A DNA stretch of 64,000 bases from Pseudolabrys sp035718275 (GCA_035718275.1 DASTHI010000021.1:3713-67712); one strand, 5' to 3'. Numbered from the stretch's first letter, positions 49,740 to 58,541 are shown. The notes: generated from the letters alone by a model not told the origin. Numbers and translations are program-made.

Positions 49740-51239
49740 TCAGCGCGCTCCCGTGCTCACGCGCTCTACCGGGCGCGAACCGCTTTCCGAAAGCGCCGCT
49801 TTATCGAGCGTCAATGCCCGGTAGGCATCGGCGAGGCCGGCGCCGAACATCACATCGGTTCCCTTCGGGCCAAGATCCCTAGCACTGGCGCGCAGAATGG
49901 CTTTCACCTTGTCCGGCGAGAGCTCAGGCTTGTACTGGAGCATCAGCGCCACAATCCCGCTGACCTCGGCAGCTGAGTACGATGTCCCCGAAGAGATCTC
50001 ATAGCTTCCCTCCGGAATTGCGACGAGGATCTGGTCGCCGGGCGCGGCCACCGCAATATGACGCCCCCGATTCGACGCCTCGAAGAGCTTGTCATTGGGG
50101 TCGGTCGCACTGACAGCGATGACGTTGGGGTCCGCGGCCGGATAGAGCGGTGGCGATTTCGCTCCTGCATTTCCAGCGGCGGCGACCAGAACGATCTTTC
50201 TTCTGTGTGCAGCCTCAAGCGCGCGGCGAATGGCAGGATCGGAGGGCCCCGCGAAGCTCATATTGATCACGCGCGCATTATGAGCTGCGGCCCAGTCGAT
50301 GGCCTTGAGAATGTTGAATGTCGTGCCTTCGGCGCCACCAGACTTTGGGTCGAATGCGCGCACCGCCAGTATCTTGGCGCTCGGGGCCGCGCCCATGAGC
50401 TTGCCATGCGCGGCGATCAATCCTGCGATCGCCGTGCCGTGCTGATGCGGAGACGCGGTGGTCGAGAGAACGTCGAAGTTCTCGGCAATCGATCCCTCAA
50501 GCTCAGGGTGATTGCCGTCGATGGCGGAATCGATGACGGCCACAAGGACGTTCTCGCCTTTGGCGATCGAATGCGCTTCGGGCAAACGCAGCTTGGTGAT
50601 CCCATACTGCGCGGCATCGCCTTCCCGTTTCGAATCGTTTTGTTGAAGCGTGTACAGGTAATTGGGCTGAGCGGATGCGACGATCCGATCGGCCTCAAGT
50701 TCGCGAACCACGGTGCGCACCGAACGGCGATCGGGAATGCGCCAGCGGTAAAGTGTCGTGCCGGTCAGCGGAAAGGTCTGACTTTCAAGGCGTGTCAGGC
50801 GGTGCCGCCTCTGCAGCGAATCGATCTGCTGGTTGCTCACTGAGTTCGCCAGCTCGATCACCACTTCATCGGGCACCAGCCTGCGCTCATTGGCCGGCGG
50901 TGCCCCGCTCGGCCCTCGCCGGTTGGCCTGCCGCGAGCGGCGTGGTGCCCGTCCGGGAGGGCCATCGTCCGTGGTTTCGTCATCAATGAAGGGTCCATTG
51001 GGCGAATATCGTGGCGGGACCGAAAGAATGATCCCGGGCACGACGCCACCCCAGCCCGGGCCGCGGTGGCCGCCGCCGTGATGTCCGCCGCCGTCAGGTC
51101 GTCCGACCGGTCCGCCAGGGCGGCTCATACCGATATTGGGCGAGAAGCCACGGCCGCCTTTTTGTGCGGACGCGCTTTCAACTGACGCGATGCTCAATGC
51201 CGCGATCAGGCAGAGCAGGGCTCGTGCGCGCGGTCGCAT
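49740..51239 (-). CDS. S8 family serine peptidase (subtilisin-like)
   Basis: This is a 499-residue exported protease. The signal peptide ends near SASAQ (residue 26). A Gly/His/Pro-rich linker (30-115, with GGHHGGGH) and an inhibitor/propeptide-like domain (about 120-200) follow, then the catalytic domain with D237 (AVIDS), H267 (HQHGTA), oxyanion N357 (AAAGN) and S420 (GTSYSA). It is third in an operon after an ECF sigma factor and its anti-sigma factor, 26 bp from the latter. This suggests that the protease is made on, or takes part in, the envelope signal handled by the sigma pair. Confidence 0.92.
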   Translation of the reverse strand: MRPRARALLCLIAALSIASVESASAQKGGRGFSPNIGMSRPGGPVGRPDGGGHHGGGHRGPGWGGVVPGIILSVPPRYSPNGPFIDDETTDDGPPGRAPRRSRQANRRGPSGAPPANERRLVPDEVVIELANSVSNQQIDSLQRRHRLTRLESQTFPLTGTTLYRWRIPDRRSVRTVVRELEADRIVASAQPNYLYTLQQNDSKREGDAAQYGITKLRLPEAHSIAKGENVLVAVIDSAIDGNHPELEGSIAENFDVLSTTASPHQHGTAIAGLIAAHGKLMGAAPSAKILAVRAFDPKSGGAEGTTFNILKAIDWAAAHNARVINMSFAGPSDPAIRRALEAAHRRKIVLVAAAGNAGAKSPPLYPAADPNVIAVSATDPNDKLFEASNRGRHIAVAAPGDQILVAIPEGSYEISSGTSYSAAEVSGIVALMLQYKPELSPDKVKAILRASARDLGPKGTDVMFGAGLADAYRALTLDKAALSESGSRPVERVSTGAR

Positions 51240-51265
51240 GGCTCACCTCCGTCGGGCTACATCAT

Positions 51266-51934
51266 TCACTCGCTTGCCGCGATGAAGCTGACAACTTTAT
51301 CTTCCTGCAGCTTCTTCACGATACGCGCGAGCTCGGCTTTCGGAATTTCTGTCATCGCGACGCGAACCTTGTAGAGCCCACCGGCCATCGGTCCGGCTGC
51401 TATGGAAAGCTTGTTTGCCTCGAGAAACTTTGTGATGTCGTCGGACGACGCCTGGGGGGCGAAACGGATCAGCGTGAAAGCCCCCGCGCCGGGAGCGGTT
51501 GTTGGCGCTGAAGCTGTCTGATAACTCGCGGTCTTCGTCTCATTCAACATCATCGTGGCGATGAACCCGGCCTGCACCAGGATGGCGAGCACGGCGGCTC
51601 CACTAGCAAAGGCCAGCGTGCGCGGCGACAGGCCAGCAAAGAATTCCGAGATGCGCCTTGCGACACCGCTCGATGCAGCACGGGGGAGTGGCTCCGCGTC
51701 AATTGCGGTGAACAGTTTTTCCGCTGCGCGAGAAGATGGGACACCCAGCGTCTCATTCAGGTGAATGGTTTCGCTTAGTTCCTCACGCACCATTGCATAG
51801 CGGCGGGCGAGCTCGGGATCGCGCGCAAGCGCATCTTCGACACGTCGGCAATCGCGATAGCTCAGCGTCCCTGCGGCATGCCAGGGCAGCAACGCTTCGA
51901 TCTCCTGGTCGTGCGCTTCTTGATTCGCGTTCAT
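51266..51934 (-). CDS. anti-sigma factor (membrane-anchored)
   Basis: This is a protein of about 222 residues. The N-terminal cytoplasmic part has ALLPWHAAGTLSYRDCRRVEDAL, a zinc-finger-like anti-sigma domain with His and Cys. One membrane helix follows (LAFASGAAVLAILVQAGFIA, about 108-128). The periplasmic C-terminus resembles an inhibitor/propeptide-like domain (FLEANKLSIAAGPMAGGLYKV). ATG 51934 forms an ATGA overlap with the sigma stop. It should hold the sigma factor inactive. The resemblance of its periplasmic end to protease-interacting domains fits the adjacent subtilase. Confidence 0.85.
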   Translation of the reverse strand: MNANQEAHDQEIEALLPWHAAGTLSYRDCRRVEDALARDPELARRYAMVREELSETIHLNETLGVPSSRAAEKLFTAIDAEPLPRAASSGVARRISEFFAGLSPRTLAFASGAAVLAILVQAGFIATMMLNETKTASYQTASAPTTAPGAGAFTLIRFAPQASSDDITKFLEANKLSIAAGPMAGGLYKVRVAMTEIPKAELARIVKKLQEDKVVSFIAASE

Positions 51935-52491
51935 GGCCAACCTCGATCTATCCCATGCTCCTTGAGGAGCTCAGATAATTTCTTTCGCGCGTAGAACATG
52001 CGCGTCTTCACTGTCGCTTCCGGGATGCCGACGATCGCGGCGACTTCTTCCACCGACTTCTCGTGGTAGTACACAAGGTCGATGATTTCCCGGTGATCCG
52101 CCGAGAGCCCGGCCAGGCATTGCCGCAGGACCAGACCCTTGTCCTTCTTTGCCAGGGCAGTCTCCGGATCATCTGCGTGATCCTCGATCTGCCCTGCCTT
52201 TTCCTCGTCCAACTCGTCATCAGGTCGGCGCCGCAGCGCCGACAGAGCCTTGAAGCGCGCGATGCTCAGCATCCAGGTCGAGGCAGCAGACCGACCCTCG
52301 AACTTGCCGGCTTGCCGCCAGACGTCGAGGAACACCTCGCTGATGAGGTCTTCCGCCGTCGCCTCATTGCGCACCAGACGAAGTACGAATCGGTACACAC
52401 GAACGTGGTGCCGCGCATAGAGCACCTGCATGGCGAGCCGATCGCCGCCTGCGATGCGCGAGATCAGAACCTCGTCCGACGTTGTTTGCAT
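51931..52491 (-). CDS. ECF RNA polymerase sigma factor
   Basis: This is a 186-residue group IV sigma factor. Region 2 (about 18-85) contains ARHHVRVYRFVLRLVRNEATAEDLISEVF and WMLSIARFKALSALRRR; region 4 (about 125-178) contains HREIIDLVYYHEKSVEEVAAIVG and TVKTRMFYARKKL. It is first in the sigma / anti-sigma / subtilase operon and probably transcribes it. A promoter motif was not found with confidence in the 312 bp upstream. Confidence 0.92.
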   Translation of the reverse strand: MQTTSDEVLISRIAGGDRLAMQVLYARHHVRVYRFVLRLVRNEATAEDLISEVFLDVWRQAGKFEGRSAASTWMLSIARFKALSALRRRPDDELDEEKAGQIEDHADDPETALAKKDKGLVLRQCLAGLSADHREIIDLVYYHEKSVEEVAAIVGIPEATVKTRMFYARKKLSELLKEHGIDRGWP

Positions 52492-52803
52492 CGCAGAACA
52501 ATCGGCTCGTGCTTGGGTCGCTGGAGAGGGCGCCGAGGTTCAAGCCAATTGCGGAAAATTTGGATGGACCTGCCGCCCCAAGGTGTTCCAGCCGCCAGTC
52601 TCCTCTTTTCGCATGCGTGAGGGCAAGCAGAAGCGCGTGAATCCCCAAATTTACGGGCATTTGGGCGAGGAAATTGTCGTGCGGCTGAAGTGCAGCGAAC
52701 GGCGCTTGCCGCGCTTTGAACCTTTCTCGGGCACGGCGCGACCCATGTCCAGGATGCGATGGCCGCATCCCTGAGCGACCCACCTGAGACACAGGAGAAG
52801 ACA
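52492..52803. other. intergenic region between sigma operon and His-rich gene
   Basis: 312 bp between divergent genes. It must hold both promoters. A GGAAC element occurs on the minus strand near 52590 without a matching -10 CGTT at the usual distance. Open frames here lack family resemblance. Confidence 0.5.
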
Positions 52804-53079
52804 ATGATCCGCAAATTCGCACTCGCCCTTGGTACCACCATTGCGATCGCTTCCGCAGCGCTGATCCCGACTTCTGCTTCCGCCGGCCACGGCCACGGAC
52901 ACGGACATGGTCATGCCCACGGCCATGGTCACTGGCATGGTCATTGGCACCGCGGAGTCGCCTGGCGCGTCGGGATAGTTGCACCCGCGACCTACATTGC
53001 CTCGGACTGCTACATCGTGAAGAAAGTTGTTGCGACCCCGTTTGGTCCGCGCGTCCGCCGCGTCTCGGTTTGCGATTGA
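52804..53079 (+). CDS. small exported histidine-rich protein
   Basis: This is a 91-residue protein with a Sec signal peptide ending TSASAG (about residue 28). A run of alternating Gly-His and Trp-His dipeptides over residues 28-50 (GHGHGHGHAHGHGHWHGHWH) follows, and the C-terminal part has two Cys (SDCYIV, VSVCD). ATG 52804 is preceded by AGGAGAAG. His runs of this kind bind Zn, Ni or Cu in the periplasm. A hairpin follows the stop. Function beyond metal binding is not known. Confidence 0.8.
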   Translation: MIRKFALALGTTIAIASAALIPTSASAGHGHGHGHGHAHGHGHWHGHWHRGVAWRVGIVAPATYIASDCYIVKKVVATPFGPRVRRVSVCD

Positions 53080-53103
53080 GCGAGCAGACTGTGGGACGGA
53101 AAC

Positions 53104-53133
53104 AGCCCCGGCTCCCAAGGTGGAGTCGGGGCT
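53104..53133 (+). terminator. terminator hairpin after the His-rich gene
   Basis: Arms AGCCCCGGCTCC (53104-53115) and GGAGTCGGGGCT (53122-53133) pair over 12 bp with one G-T wobble and a 6-nt loop, 25 bp after the stop. The downstream U-tract is weak (TCCAATTGCTCTTT). Confidence 0.7.
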
Positions 53134-53232
53134 TCCAATTGCTCTTTGGTCGAGAATTGCGGCCTGCCTGCCGTTAGGGCATACGCTAGCTCGCGGCGGA
53201 TGATGTGCGAAGCGAATCTGCACAAGGACAGT

Positions 53233-54114
53233 ATGCTTGATCAGTTCACACGGCGCGAAATCAGCACGAGCGGCGCTCGCATCGTGACACTGATAGGCGG
53301 CGACGGGCCTCCCTTGCTGCTTTTACACGGAAATCCCTTTACGCATCTTTCCTGGCACAGGGTTGCGCCGGTATTGGCTCGGGAATTTACCGTCGTGTGC
53401 ACGGATCTCCGCGGCTATGGCGACTCGGAAAAGCCGCACGAAGGTGCTGGCCATTCGGCTTACTCGTTCCGCGCTATGGCGCAGGATCAGGTCGAGGTGA
53501 TGGCGGCGCTCGGCTTCAAACAATTTGCCGCGGCGGGACACGACCGGGGCGCTCGCGTTCTGCACAGAATGTGTCTCGATCATCCGGACAAGGTCCTGCG
53601 CGCGGCAATCCTCGACATCATCCCACAGCATCACCTGCTCAACAACGTCACCAAGGAATGGGCCACGTTCTCATGGCACTGGTTCTTCAACGTCCAATCT
53701 GACGATATGCCCGAGCGGATGATGGGTGCAGATCCTGACTGGTTCCTCGAGAAGAAGCTTGCGAAGACCAAAAAGGGGCTGAGCTTTTTCGACCCGCAGG
53801 TCCTGGCCGAATACAAGCGTTGTTTCCGCAATCCCGAAACCATTCACGCCATCTGCGAGGATTACCGCGCCACGTTCGGCATCGACCTCGACATGGATAA
53901 CGCGGATTTCGCCGCCGGACGCAAGGTGGAATGCCCGGTGCTGCTGTTATGGGGCGCGACCGGCGGGGTGGGCCGCAATCACAAGCCGATGGAAATCTGG
54001 CGGAAATACGCGACCAATATCGTGGAAGCGAAGGCCCTCCCCTGCGGACATTATTTGTCGGAAGAGGCACCGAAGGAAACGGCCGAGGCCCTGCGGAAAT
54101 TTTTCACCTCGTGA
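53233..54114 (+). CDS. alpha/beta hydrolase, fluoroacetate/haloacetate dehalogenase-like
   Basis: This is a 293-residue hydrolase very similar in layout to fluoroacetate dehalogenase of Rhodopseudomonas palustris. The nucleophile D104 with R105 and R108 (GHDRGAR), D128 (LDIIP), H149-W150 (SWHWFF), Y211 (EDYRA) and H273 (CGHYL) match that enzyme's D110, R111, R114, D134, H155, W156, Y219 and H280. The fourth halide-pocket residue, W185 there, has no Trp counterpart here. ATG 53233 is behind AAGGACA. It would hydrolyse a haloacetate to glycolate plus halide; an epoxide hydrolase role is less likely given the conserved pocket. Confidence 0.85.
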   Translation: MLDQFTRREISTSGARIVTLIGGDGPPLLLLHGNPFTHLSWHRVAPVLAREFTVVCTDLRGYGDSEKPHEGAGHSAYSFRAMAQDQVEVMAALGFKQFAAAGHDRGARVLHRMCLDHPDKVLRAAILDIIPQHHLLNNVTKEWATFSWHWFFNVQSDDMPERMMGADPDWFLEKKLAKTKKGLSFFDPQVLAEYKRCFRNPETIHAICEDYRATFGIDLDMDNADFAAGRKVECPVLLLWGATGGVGRNHKPMEIWRKYATNIVEAKALPCGHYLSEEAPKETAEALRKFFTS

Positions 54115-54361
54115 GTGGTCTCATGGTGGTTCTGCAGGTTTCAGCGCCCTAAATCATGGATTCGGCGTTATTGGACGACCAGACAGACCGCGGGGCGGGC
54201 GCGGCCAAGCCGCCGGCTGAGGCCGCGAAAACGCAACAATTCGAGGCCTCCGGCCGCGAAACGCTGCACTCGCCCGTCGCAATGACTTCTGCTAGGGGTC
54301 GCAAGCGCAGCCTCGGCGCGCGGCGCAAAAGGGACTGAAACCGGCCTCAACCGGAGGAGCA

Positions 54362-55414
54362 ATGCTCAAGTGGCTGCGTGCGATCACGCGCTTTTTTCAG
54401 AAGACGGTCGGCTGGAATCGCGTGGGGGTTGTCCTAAGTTTGACGATCATCACCATTGCCGTGGTGGTCCTCGTTCACATGCTGCGCGACATCGATGGCG
54501 ACGAGGTGATTACGGCGCTCAAGGCCACCGAAACCCAGCACATTGCGGCTGCCGCCTTCTTCGTCGCCTGCGGCTACTTTACTCTAACCTTCTATGACTG
54601 GTTTGCCTTGCGCACGATCGGGCGCACGGAGATCCCGTATCGCGTTGCCGCGTTGACCGGCTTCACCAGCTATTCGATCGGCCACAATATCGGCGCCACC
54701 GTTTTCACCGGCGGCGCCGTACGCTACCGCATTTACTCTGCTTACGGGCTCGATGCCATCGAGGTCGCAAAGATCTGTTTCGTTGCCGGCCTGACATTCT
54801 GGCTCGGGAATGCCACCGTGCTTGGCCTTGGCGTGACGCTTCACCCGCAGGCAGCGGCGCCGATCGATCAGCTCCCACCGTGGCTCAACCGCGCAATCGC
54901 AGTCGCGATTCTGATCGTGCTGAGCTCGTACGTGAGCTGGGTGTGGAGCGCACCGCGCGAAATCGGGCAGGGCGAGTGGAAGGTCAAACTCCCGAGTGGC
55001 CCGTCGACCCTGCTGCAGATTGGAATCGGCATTCTCGATCTCGGCAGCTGCGCTCTCGCCATGTACATGCTGCTGCCGGCGCATCCCGATATCGGTTTCA
55101 TCTCTATGGCGGTCGTCTTCGTCTCGGCAACATTGCTTGGATTCGCCAGCCACGCCCCCGGCGGGCTCGGTGTCTTCGACGCCGCCATGCTGGTCGCGCT
55201 CTGGCAATTTGACAAGGAGTCAGTGTTGGCAGGGCTGCTGCTGTTTCGACTGCTCTACTACATCGTTCCCTTTGCGCTTGCCCTGGTCATTCTCGGCTCG
55301 CGTGAGGTGTGGCTCAATGTCAACGGACGCCGGGCTGTCGAAACGGAACCGATCAAGTCGGTCACCGGACCCATAAGGAGCGAAATCCGGGCGGATAAGC
55401 CTGACGCAGACTGA
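54362..55414 (+). CDS. YbhN/UPF0104 family integral membrane protein
   Basis: This is a 350-residue protein with about eight membrane helices of the lysylphosphatidylglycerol-synthetase transmembrane family. Family hallmarks are YSIGHNIGATVFTGGAVRYR and HAPGGLGVFDAAML. It lacks the soluble synthetase domain of MprF, so it is a flippase-like or accessory protein rather than an aminoacyl-lipid synthase. GGAGGA precedes ATG 54362. It stands alone between the dehalogenase-like gene and gcrA (convergent). Confidence 0.88.
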   Translation: MLKWLRAITRFFQKTVGWNRVGVVLSLTIITIAVVVLVHMLRDIDGDEVITALKATETQHIAAAAFFVACGYFTLTFYDWFALRTIGRTEIPYRVAALTGFTSYSIGHNIGATVFTGGAVRYRIYSAYGLDAIEVAKICFVAGLTFWLGNATVLGLGVTLHPQAAAPIDQLPPWLNRAIAVAILIVLSSYVSWVWSAPREIGQGEWKVKLPSGPSTLLQIGIGILDLGSCALAMYMLLPAHPDIGFISMAVVFVSATLLGFASHAPGGLGVFDAAMLVALWQFDKESVLAGLLLFRLLYYIVPFALALVILGSREVWLNVNGRRAVETEPIKSVTGPIRSEIRADKPDAD

Positions 55415-55458
55415 TCAGCGGGGAAAGATACCGCTGGCGCCGACGCGTGAGGCGAGGT

Positions 55459-55947
55459 TCAGCCTCTGTATGAACGCTTATCGCGGCGGCGGTCAGTGAG
55501 CGGCTGGTAGGCAACGCGGCAATGATAGGAGCAATAGGGCATGTCGTTGACCGTATCACCGCCACAGAAGAAGAAATCCGAGCTGCCCGGGTCGCCCACG
55601 GGCCAGCGGCAGGTCTTTTCGTTCAGCTGCAACAAGCTCTTGCGCTGCTCAATCGGGATCTCGATGAGTTCAGGTTCGGGTTCGAGGTCATACTCGTAAG
55701 CCAGGGCGGTATTGCCGCGCATGCTCGCGCGCGGGACGCGGAGCATGTGGCCCGAGGAGCGTGGTTTTCGCGGCCGCGGTGATGTCGACGAGGGGCTCTT
55801 CGCGCGGCCCGAAAGGCCAAGCCGATGGACCTTGCCGATGACTGCATTGCGCGTAATTCCCCCCAATTCGGCGGCGATCTGGCTCGCAGAGAGCCCATCG
55901 GCCCACAATTTCTTGAGGAGCTCGACCCGTTCGTCCGTCCAGCCCAT
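55459..55947 (-). CDS. gcrA: GcrA cell cycle regulator
   Basis: This is a 162-residue protein starting with the diagnostic MGWTDERVELLKKLWADGLS, then ITRNAVIGKVHRLGLSGR, a DNA-binding helix-turn-helix specific to alphaproteobacteria. The C-terminal part has CRWPVGDP and CGG...CSYHC, a conserved Cys/His cluster. GcrA binds sigma-70 at methylated GANTC promoters and drives S-phase genes together with CtrA and CcrM. It is divergent from argD with a 446-bp gap. Confidence 0.95.
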   Translation of the reverse strand: MGWTDERVELLKKLWADGLSASQIAAELGGITRNAVIGKVHRLGLSGRAKSPSSTSPRPRKPRSSGHMLRVPRASMRGNTALAYEYDLEPEPELIEIPIEQRKSLLQLNEKTCRWPVGDPGSSDFFFCGGDTVNDMPYCSYHCRVAYQPLTDRRRDKRSYRG

Positions 55948-56393
55948 TGTTTTCTCCTTAGGCTACAAGGCCTTGAATGAGGAATCCGACCCCGTCGCCG
56001 GACGCTGTTGAGCGCCAGACGCGTACGCGTCAAAATGAACTGAAGTCGCCGGAGCACGATATGTCGTACTAGGTAGCGGAAAGGCTACAATAGGCAGTGC
56101 GTGGCCCGCAAGCGCGAGCAAGTCCATTTGCCGTACTACCAACAGCTTTTGCGCTGGTACGACGTCACCAGCCTCCTGCCTGCCCGTGTTGACAGGCGAG
56201 GGTCCCGCAATAGAATGAAAAAGTGCCGCCCGGCGAGGCGGCACATTTCTTTTCGGCGCGCGTGATCCCGAAAAGCAGTAACCGGACTCTGAGGAGATCC
56301 TGCGCAAACGGATTCGGCGCCCGATCTCGAAAATGGGCGCCGGTACCCAGGCTAGTCGCGCGCAGACGAAAACGTACGCAGGAATGAACTGCC
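55948..56393. other. gcrA-argD intergenic region with an unexplained bidirectional terminator
   Basis: 446 bp between divergent genes. It contains a strong hairpin at 56223-56253 with T-runs on both sides, an upstream stem-loop GCCTG...CAGGC near 56175-56205 and further short inverted repeats around 56140-56170. No protein gene is supported; a minus-strand open frame (55963-56424) has no recognisable features. The layout suggests a small RNA or a leader of argD. Confidence 0.5.
56223..56253. terminator. bidirectional Rho-independent terminator
   Basis: The perfect 8-bp stem GTGCCGCC (56223-56230) and GGCGGCAC (56237-56244) has a 6-nt loop. It is followed on the plus strand by ATTTCTTTTC and on the minus strand by TTTTTCATTC. 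This is the clearest intrinsic terminator of the window, yet no protein gene ends before it on either strand. Confidence 0.85.
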
Positions 56394-57596
56394 GTGAATT
56401 CGCATCTTTTGCCCACCTACGCACGCGTTGACCTCGCCTTCGAGCGGGGCGAGGGCGCGTGGCTGTTCACGGCAGAGGGTGAGAAATATCTCGATTTCAC
56501 GTCAGGCGTTGCGGTCAACGCGCTCGGCCACGCTCACCCCGAACTGGTGAAGGCCCTGACCGCTCAGGCCCACAAGGTGTGGCACGTTTCCAACCTGTAC
56601 CGCATCCCGGAAGGCGAAAGGCTGGCCGACCGTCTCTGCGCGATCAGCTTTGCTGATACGGTGTTTTTCCAGAATTCGGGCGCAGAGGCCATCGAATGCG
56701 CAATCAAGATGGCGCGGAAATATCAGTCGGCGTCCGGCAGGCCTGAGCGTTATCGGATCATCACTTTCGAAGGGGCTTTTCACGGGCGCACGCTCGCGGC
56801 GATCGCTGCGACTGGAAACAAGAAATATCTGGAAGGCTTTGGACCGGCGGTTGAAGGCTTCGATCAGGTTGCGTTCGGCGACATCGATGCGGTCAGGCGG
56901 GCGATTGGTCCTGCAACTGCCGCCATCCTGATCGAGCCCATCCAAGGTGAGGGTGGAGTGCGCGTGGCGTCTCCCACATTTCTCCGTTCGCTCCGCAAGA
57001 TTTGCGAGCAGAACGGCCTGCTCCTCGTGTTCGATGAAGTTCAGACCGGATTCATTCGCACCGGTGAAATGTTTGCGTACGAGCGCAGTGGCGTGCAGCC
57101 GGACATCATGGCGGTCGCGAAGGCGCTCGGTGGCGGTTTTCCGGTCGGCGCGTGCCTGGCCACGACGGAAGCCTCCAAAGGAATGACGGTCGGCACACAT
57201 GGAACGACCTTCGGCGGCAATCCTCTGGCAATGGCCGTGGCGAATGCGGTGCTCGATGTCATTACCGCCGAAGGTTTTCTCGAGCGCACGCGCAAAAATG
57301 CGCTGCTGCTGAAGCAGCGGTTGGCCGAGCTCAAGGACCGATATGGTTCGGTAATCGCCGAGGTCCGTGGCGAAGGGCTTCTGATTGGGCTGCGGATGAT
57401 CCCGCAATCATCCGAAATGGTCGACGAATTGCGCGCGGAAAAAATGCTGACCGTCGGCGCCGGCGACAATGTTGTACGATTGCTGCCTCCGCTCATCATC
57501 GGCGAGGAGGAAATTAGCGAGGCGGTGTCGCGGATAGATCGCGCTTGCGCGCGTCTTGCGCGGGCGCATGAACGGCCGGCAAAGGTGGCGTCATGA
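56394..57596 (+). CDS. argD: acetylornithine transaminase ArgD
   Basis: This is a 400-residue class III aminotransferase. The PLP lysine is K243 in VAKALGGGFP; FQNSGAEAIECAIK, FEGAFHGRT, EPIQGEGGV and FDEVQTG are the expected cofactor and substrate motifs. It starts with GTG 56394. It makes N-acetylornithine from the semialdehyde (and may serve in lysine synthesis). It overlaps argF by ATGA, and the pair is the usual alphaproteobacterial argD-argF operon. A related ornithine or succinylornithine role is unlikely in this context. Confidence 0.94.
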   Translation: MNSHLLPTYARVDLAFERGEGAWLFTAEGEKYLDFTSGVAVNALGHAHPELVKALTAQAHKVWHVSNLYRIPEGERLADRLCAISFADTVFFQNSGAEAIECAIKMARKYQSASGRPERYRIITFEGAFHGRTLAAIAATGNKKYLEGFGPAVEGFDQVAFGDIDAVRRAIGPATAAILIEPIQGEGGVRVASPTFLRSLRKICEQNGLLLVFDEVQTGFIRTGEMFAYERSGVQPDIMAVAKALGGGFPVGACLATTEASKGMTVGTHGTTFGGNPLAMAVANAVLDVITAEGFLERTRKNALLLKQRLAELKDRYGSVIAEVRGEGLLIGLRMIPQSSEMVDELRAEKMLTVGAGDNVVRLLPPLIIGEEEISEAVSRIDRACARLARAHERPAKVAS

Positions 57597-58519
57597 GTGC
57601 AAACGGCGTCCGCCATTTTCTGGACCTGATCGACATTCCCAAGCCAGTGCTGGCCCGCCTCATCGACAGAAGCCGTGCGATGAAGGTCGCGCGCGCCAGG
57701 GGCGATATGACGTCTCCTCTGACCGGCAAAACCCTGGCAATGGTTTTCGACAAGCCGTCGACCCGCACCCGTGTCTCGTTCGATGTCGCCATGCGTCAAC
57801 TGGGCGGCGAAGCCATTTTGTTGACCGCGCAGGAAATGCAGCTTGGCCGCGGCGAAACGCTCGCCGACACGGCACGGGTGCTGTCGCGATACGTCGACGC
57901 CATCATGATCCGGATCCTCGACCACGAGGCGGTCGCGGAACTTGCCCGCTACGCCACTATTCCTGTCATCAACGGGTTGACCCGGCGTTCGCATCCCTGC
58001 CAGGTCCTGGCCGATGTTATGACCTATGAGGAAAAGCGCGGCCCTATTCGCGGGCGCACCATTGCGTGGAGCGGCGATTCCAACAATGTCCTGGCGAGCT
58101 GGATGCATGCCGCCGACCGATTCGATTTCGAGCTGCGGGTGGCCACCCCGGCGGAATTGCGGCCGAAAAAATGGCTCATGGACTGGGTGAAGTCTTCTGG
58201 TGCCGCGATCAAGATTGGCGACGATCCGGAAGCTGCAGTCAAGGATGCAGACTGCGTTGTGACCGATACATGGATTTCTATGGGCGACCGCGACGGCAAG
58301 CATCGGCACAACATTCTCAAGCGATATCAGGTCAACGCACGGCTAATGGCCAAAGCCAAATCCGATGCATTGTTCATGCACTGCCTGCCGGCGCATCGAG
58401 GCGAGGAAGTCACCGATGAGGTGATTGACGGCCCTCAGTCGGTGGTCTTCGATGAGGCAGAAAATCGGCTGCACGCGCAGAAGGGCTTGCTCGCATGGTG
58501 TCTGCACGCTGAGTCCTGA
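57593..58519 (+). CDS. argF: ornithine carbamoyltransferase ArgF
   Basis: This is a 308-residue carbamoyltransferase. The carbamoyl-phosphate motif STRTR is at 56-60, HPCQ is present, and the ornithine loops DTWISMGD and FMHCLPAHRGEE are intact. It forms citrulline from ornithine in the cytoplasm. It is translationally coupled to argD. A hairpin follows 22 bp after the stop. Confidence 0.96.
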   Translation: MSANGVRHFLDLIDIPKPVLARLIDRSRAMKVARARGDMTSPLTGKTLAMVFDKPSTRTRVSFDVAMRQLGGEAILLTAQEMQLGRGETLADTARVLSRYVDAIMIRILDHEAVAELARYATIPVINGLTRRSHPCQVLADVMTYEEKRGPIRGRTIAWSGDSNNVLASWMHAADRFDFELRVATPAELRPKKWLMDWVKSSGAAIKIGDDPEAAVKDADCVVTDTWISMGDRDGKHRHNILKRYQVNARLMAKAKSDALFMHCLPAHRGEEVTDEVIDGPQSVVFDEAENRLHAQKGLLAWCLHAES

Positions 58520-58541
58520 TGTTCAGTTGAGCGCGGCTCTC

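Noticed and set aside
54156..54338. 60-residue plus-strand open frame before the YbhN-like gene
   Set aside because: Low-complexity, charged, no ribosome site and no recognisable feature; 23 bp gap alone is not enough to call it.
55963..56424. 153-residue minus-strand open frame between gcrA and argD
   Set aside because: It runs through the bidirectional terminator and into argD antisense, with no ribosome site or motif.
57041..58309. 422-residue minus-strand open frame
   Set aside because: Antisense of argD and argF, which are unmistakable.
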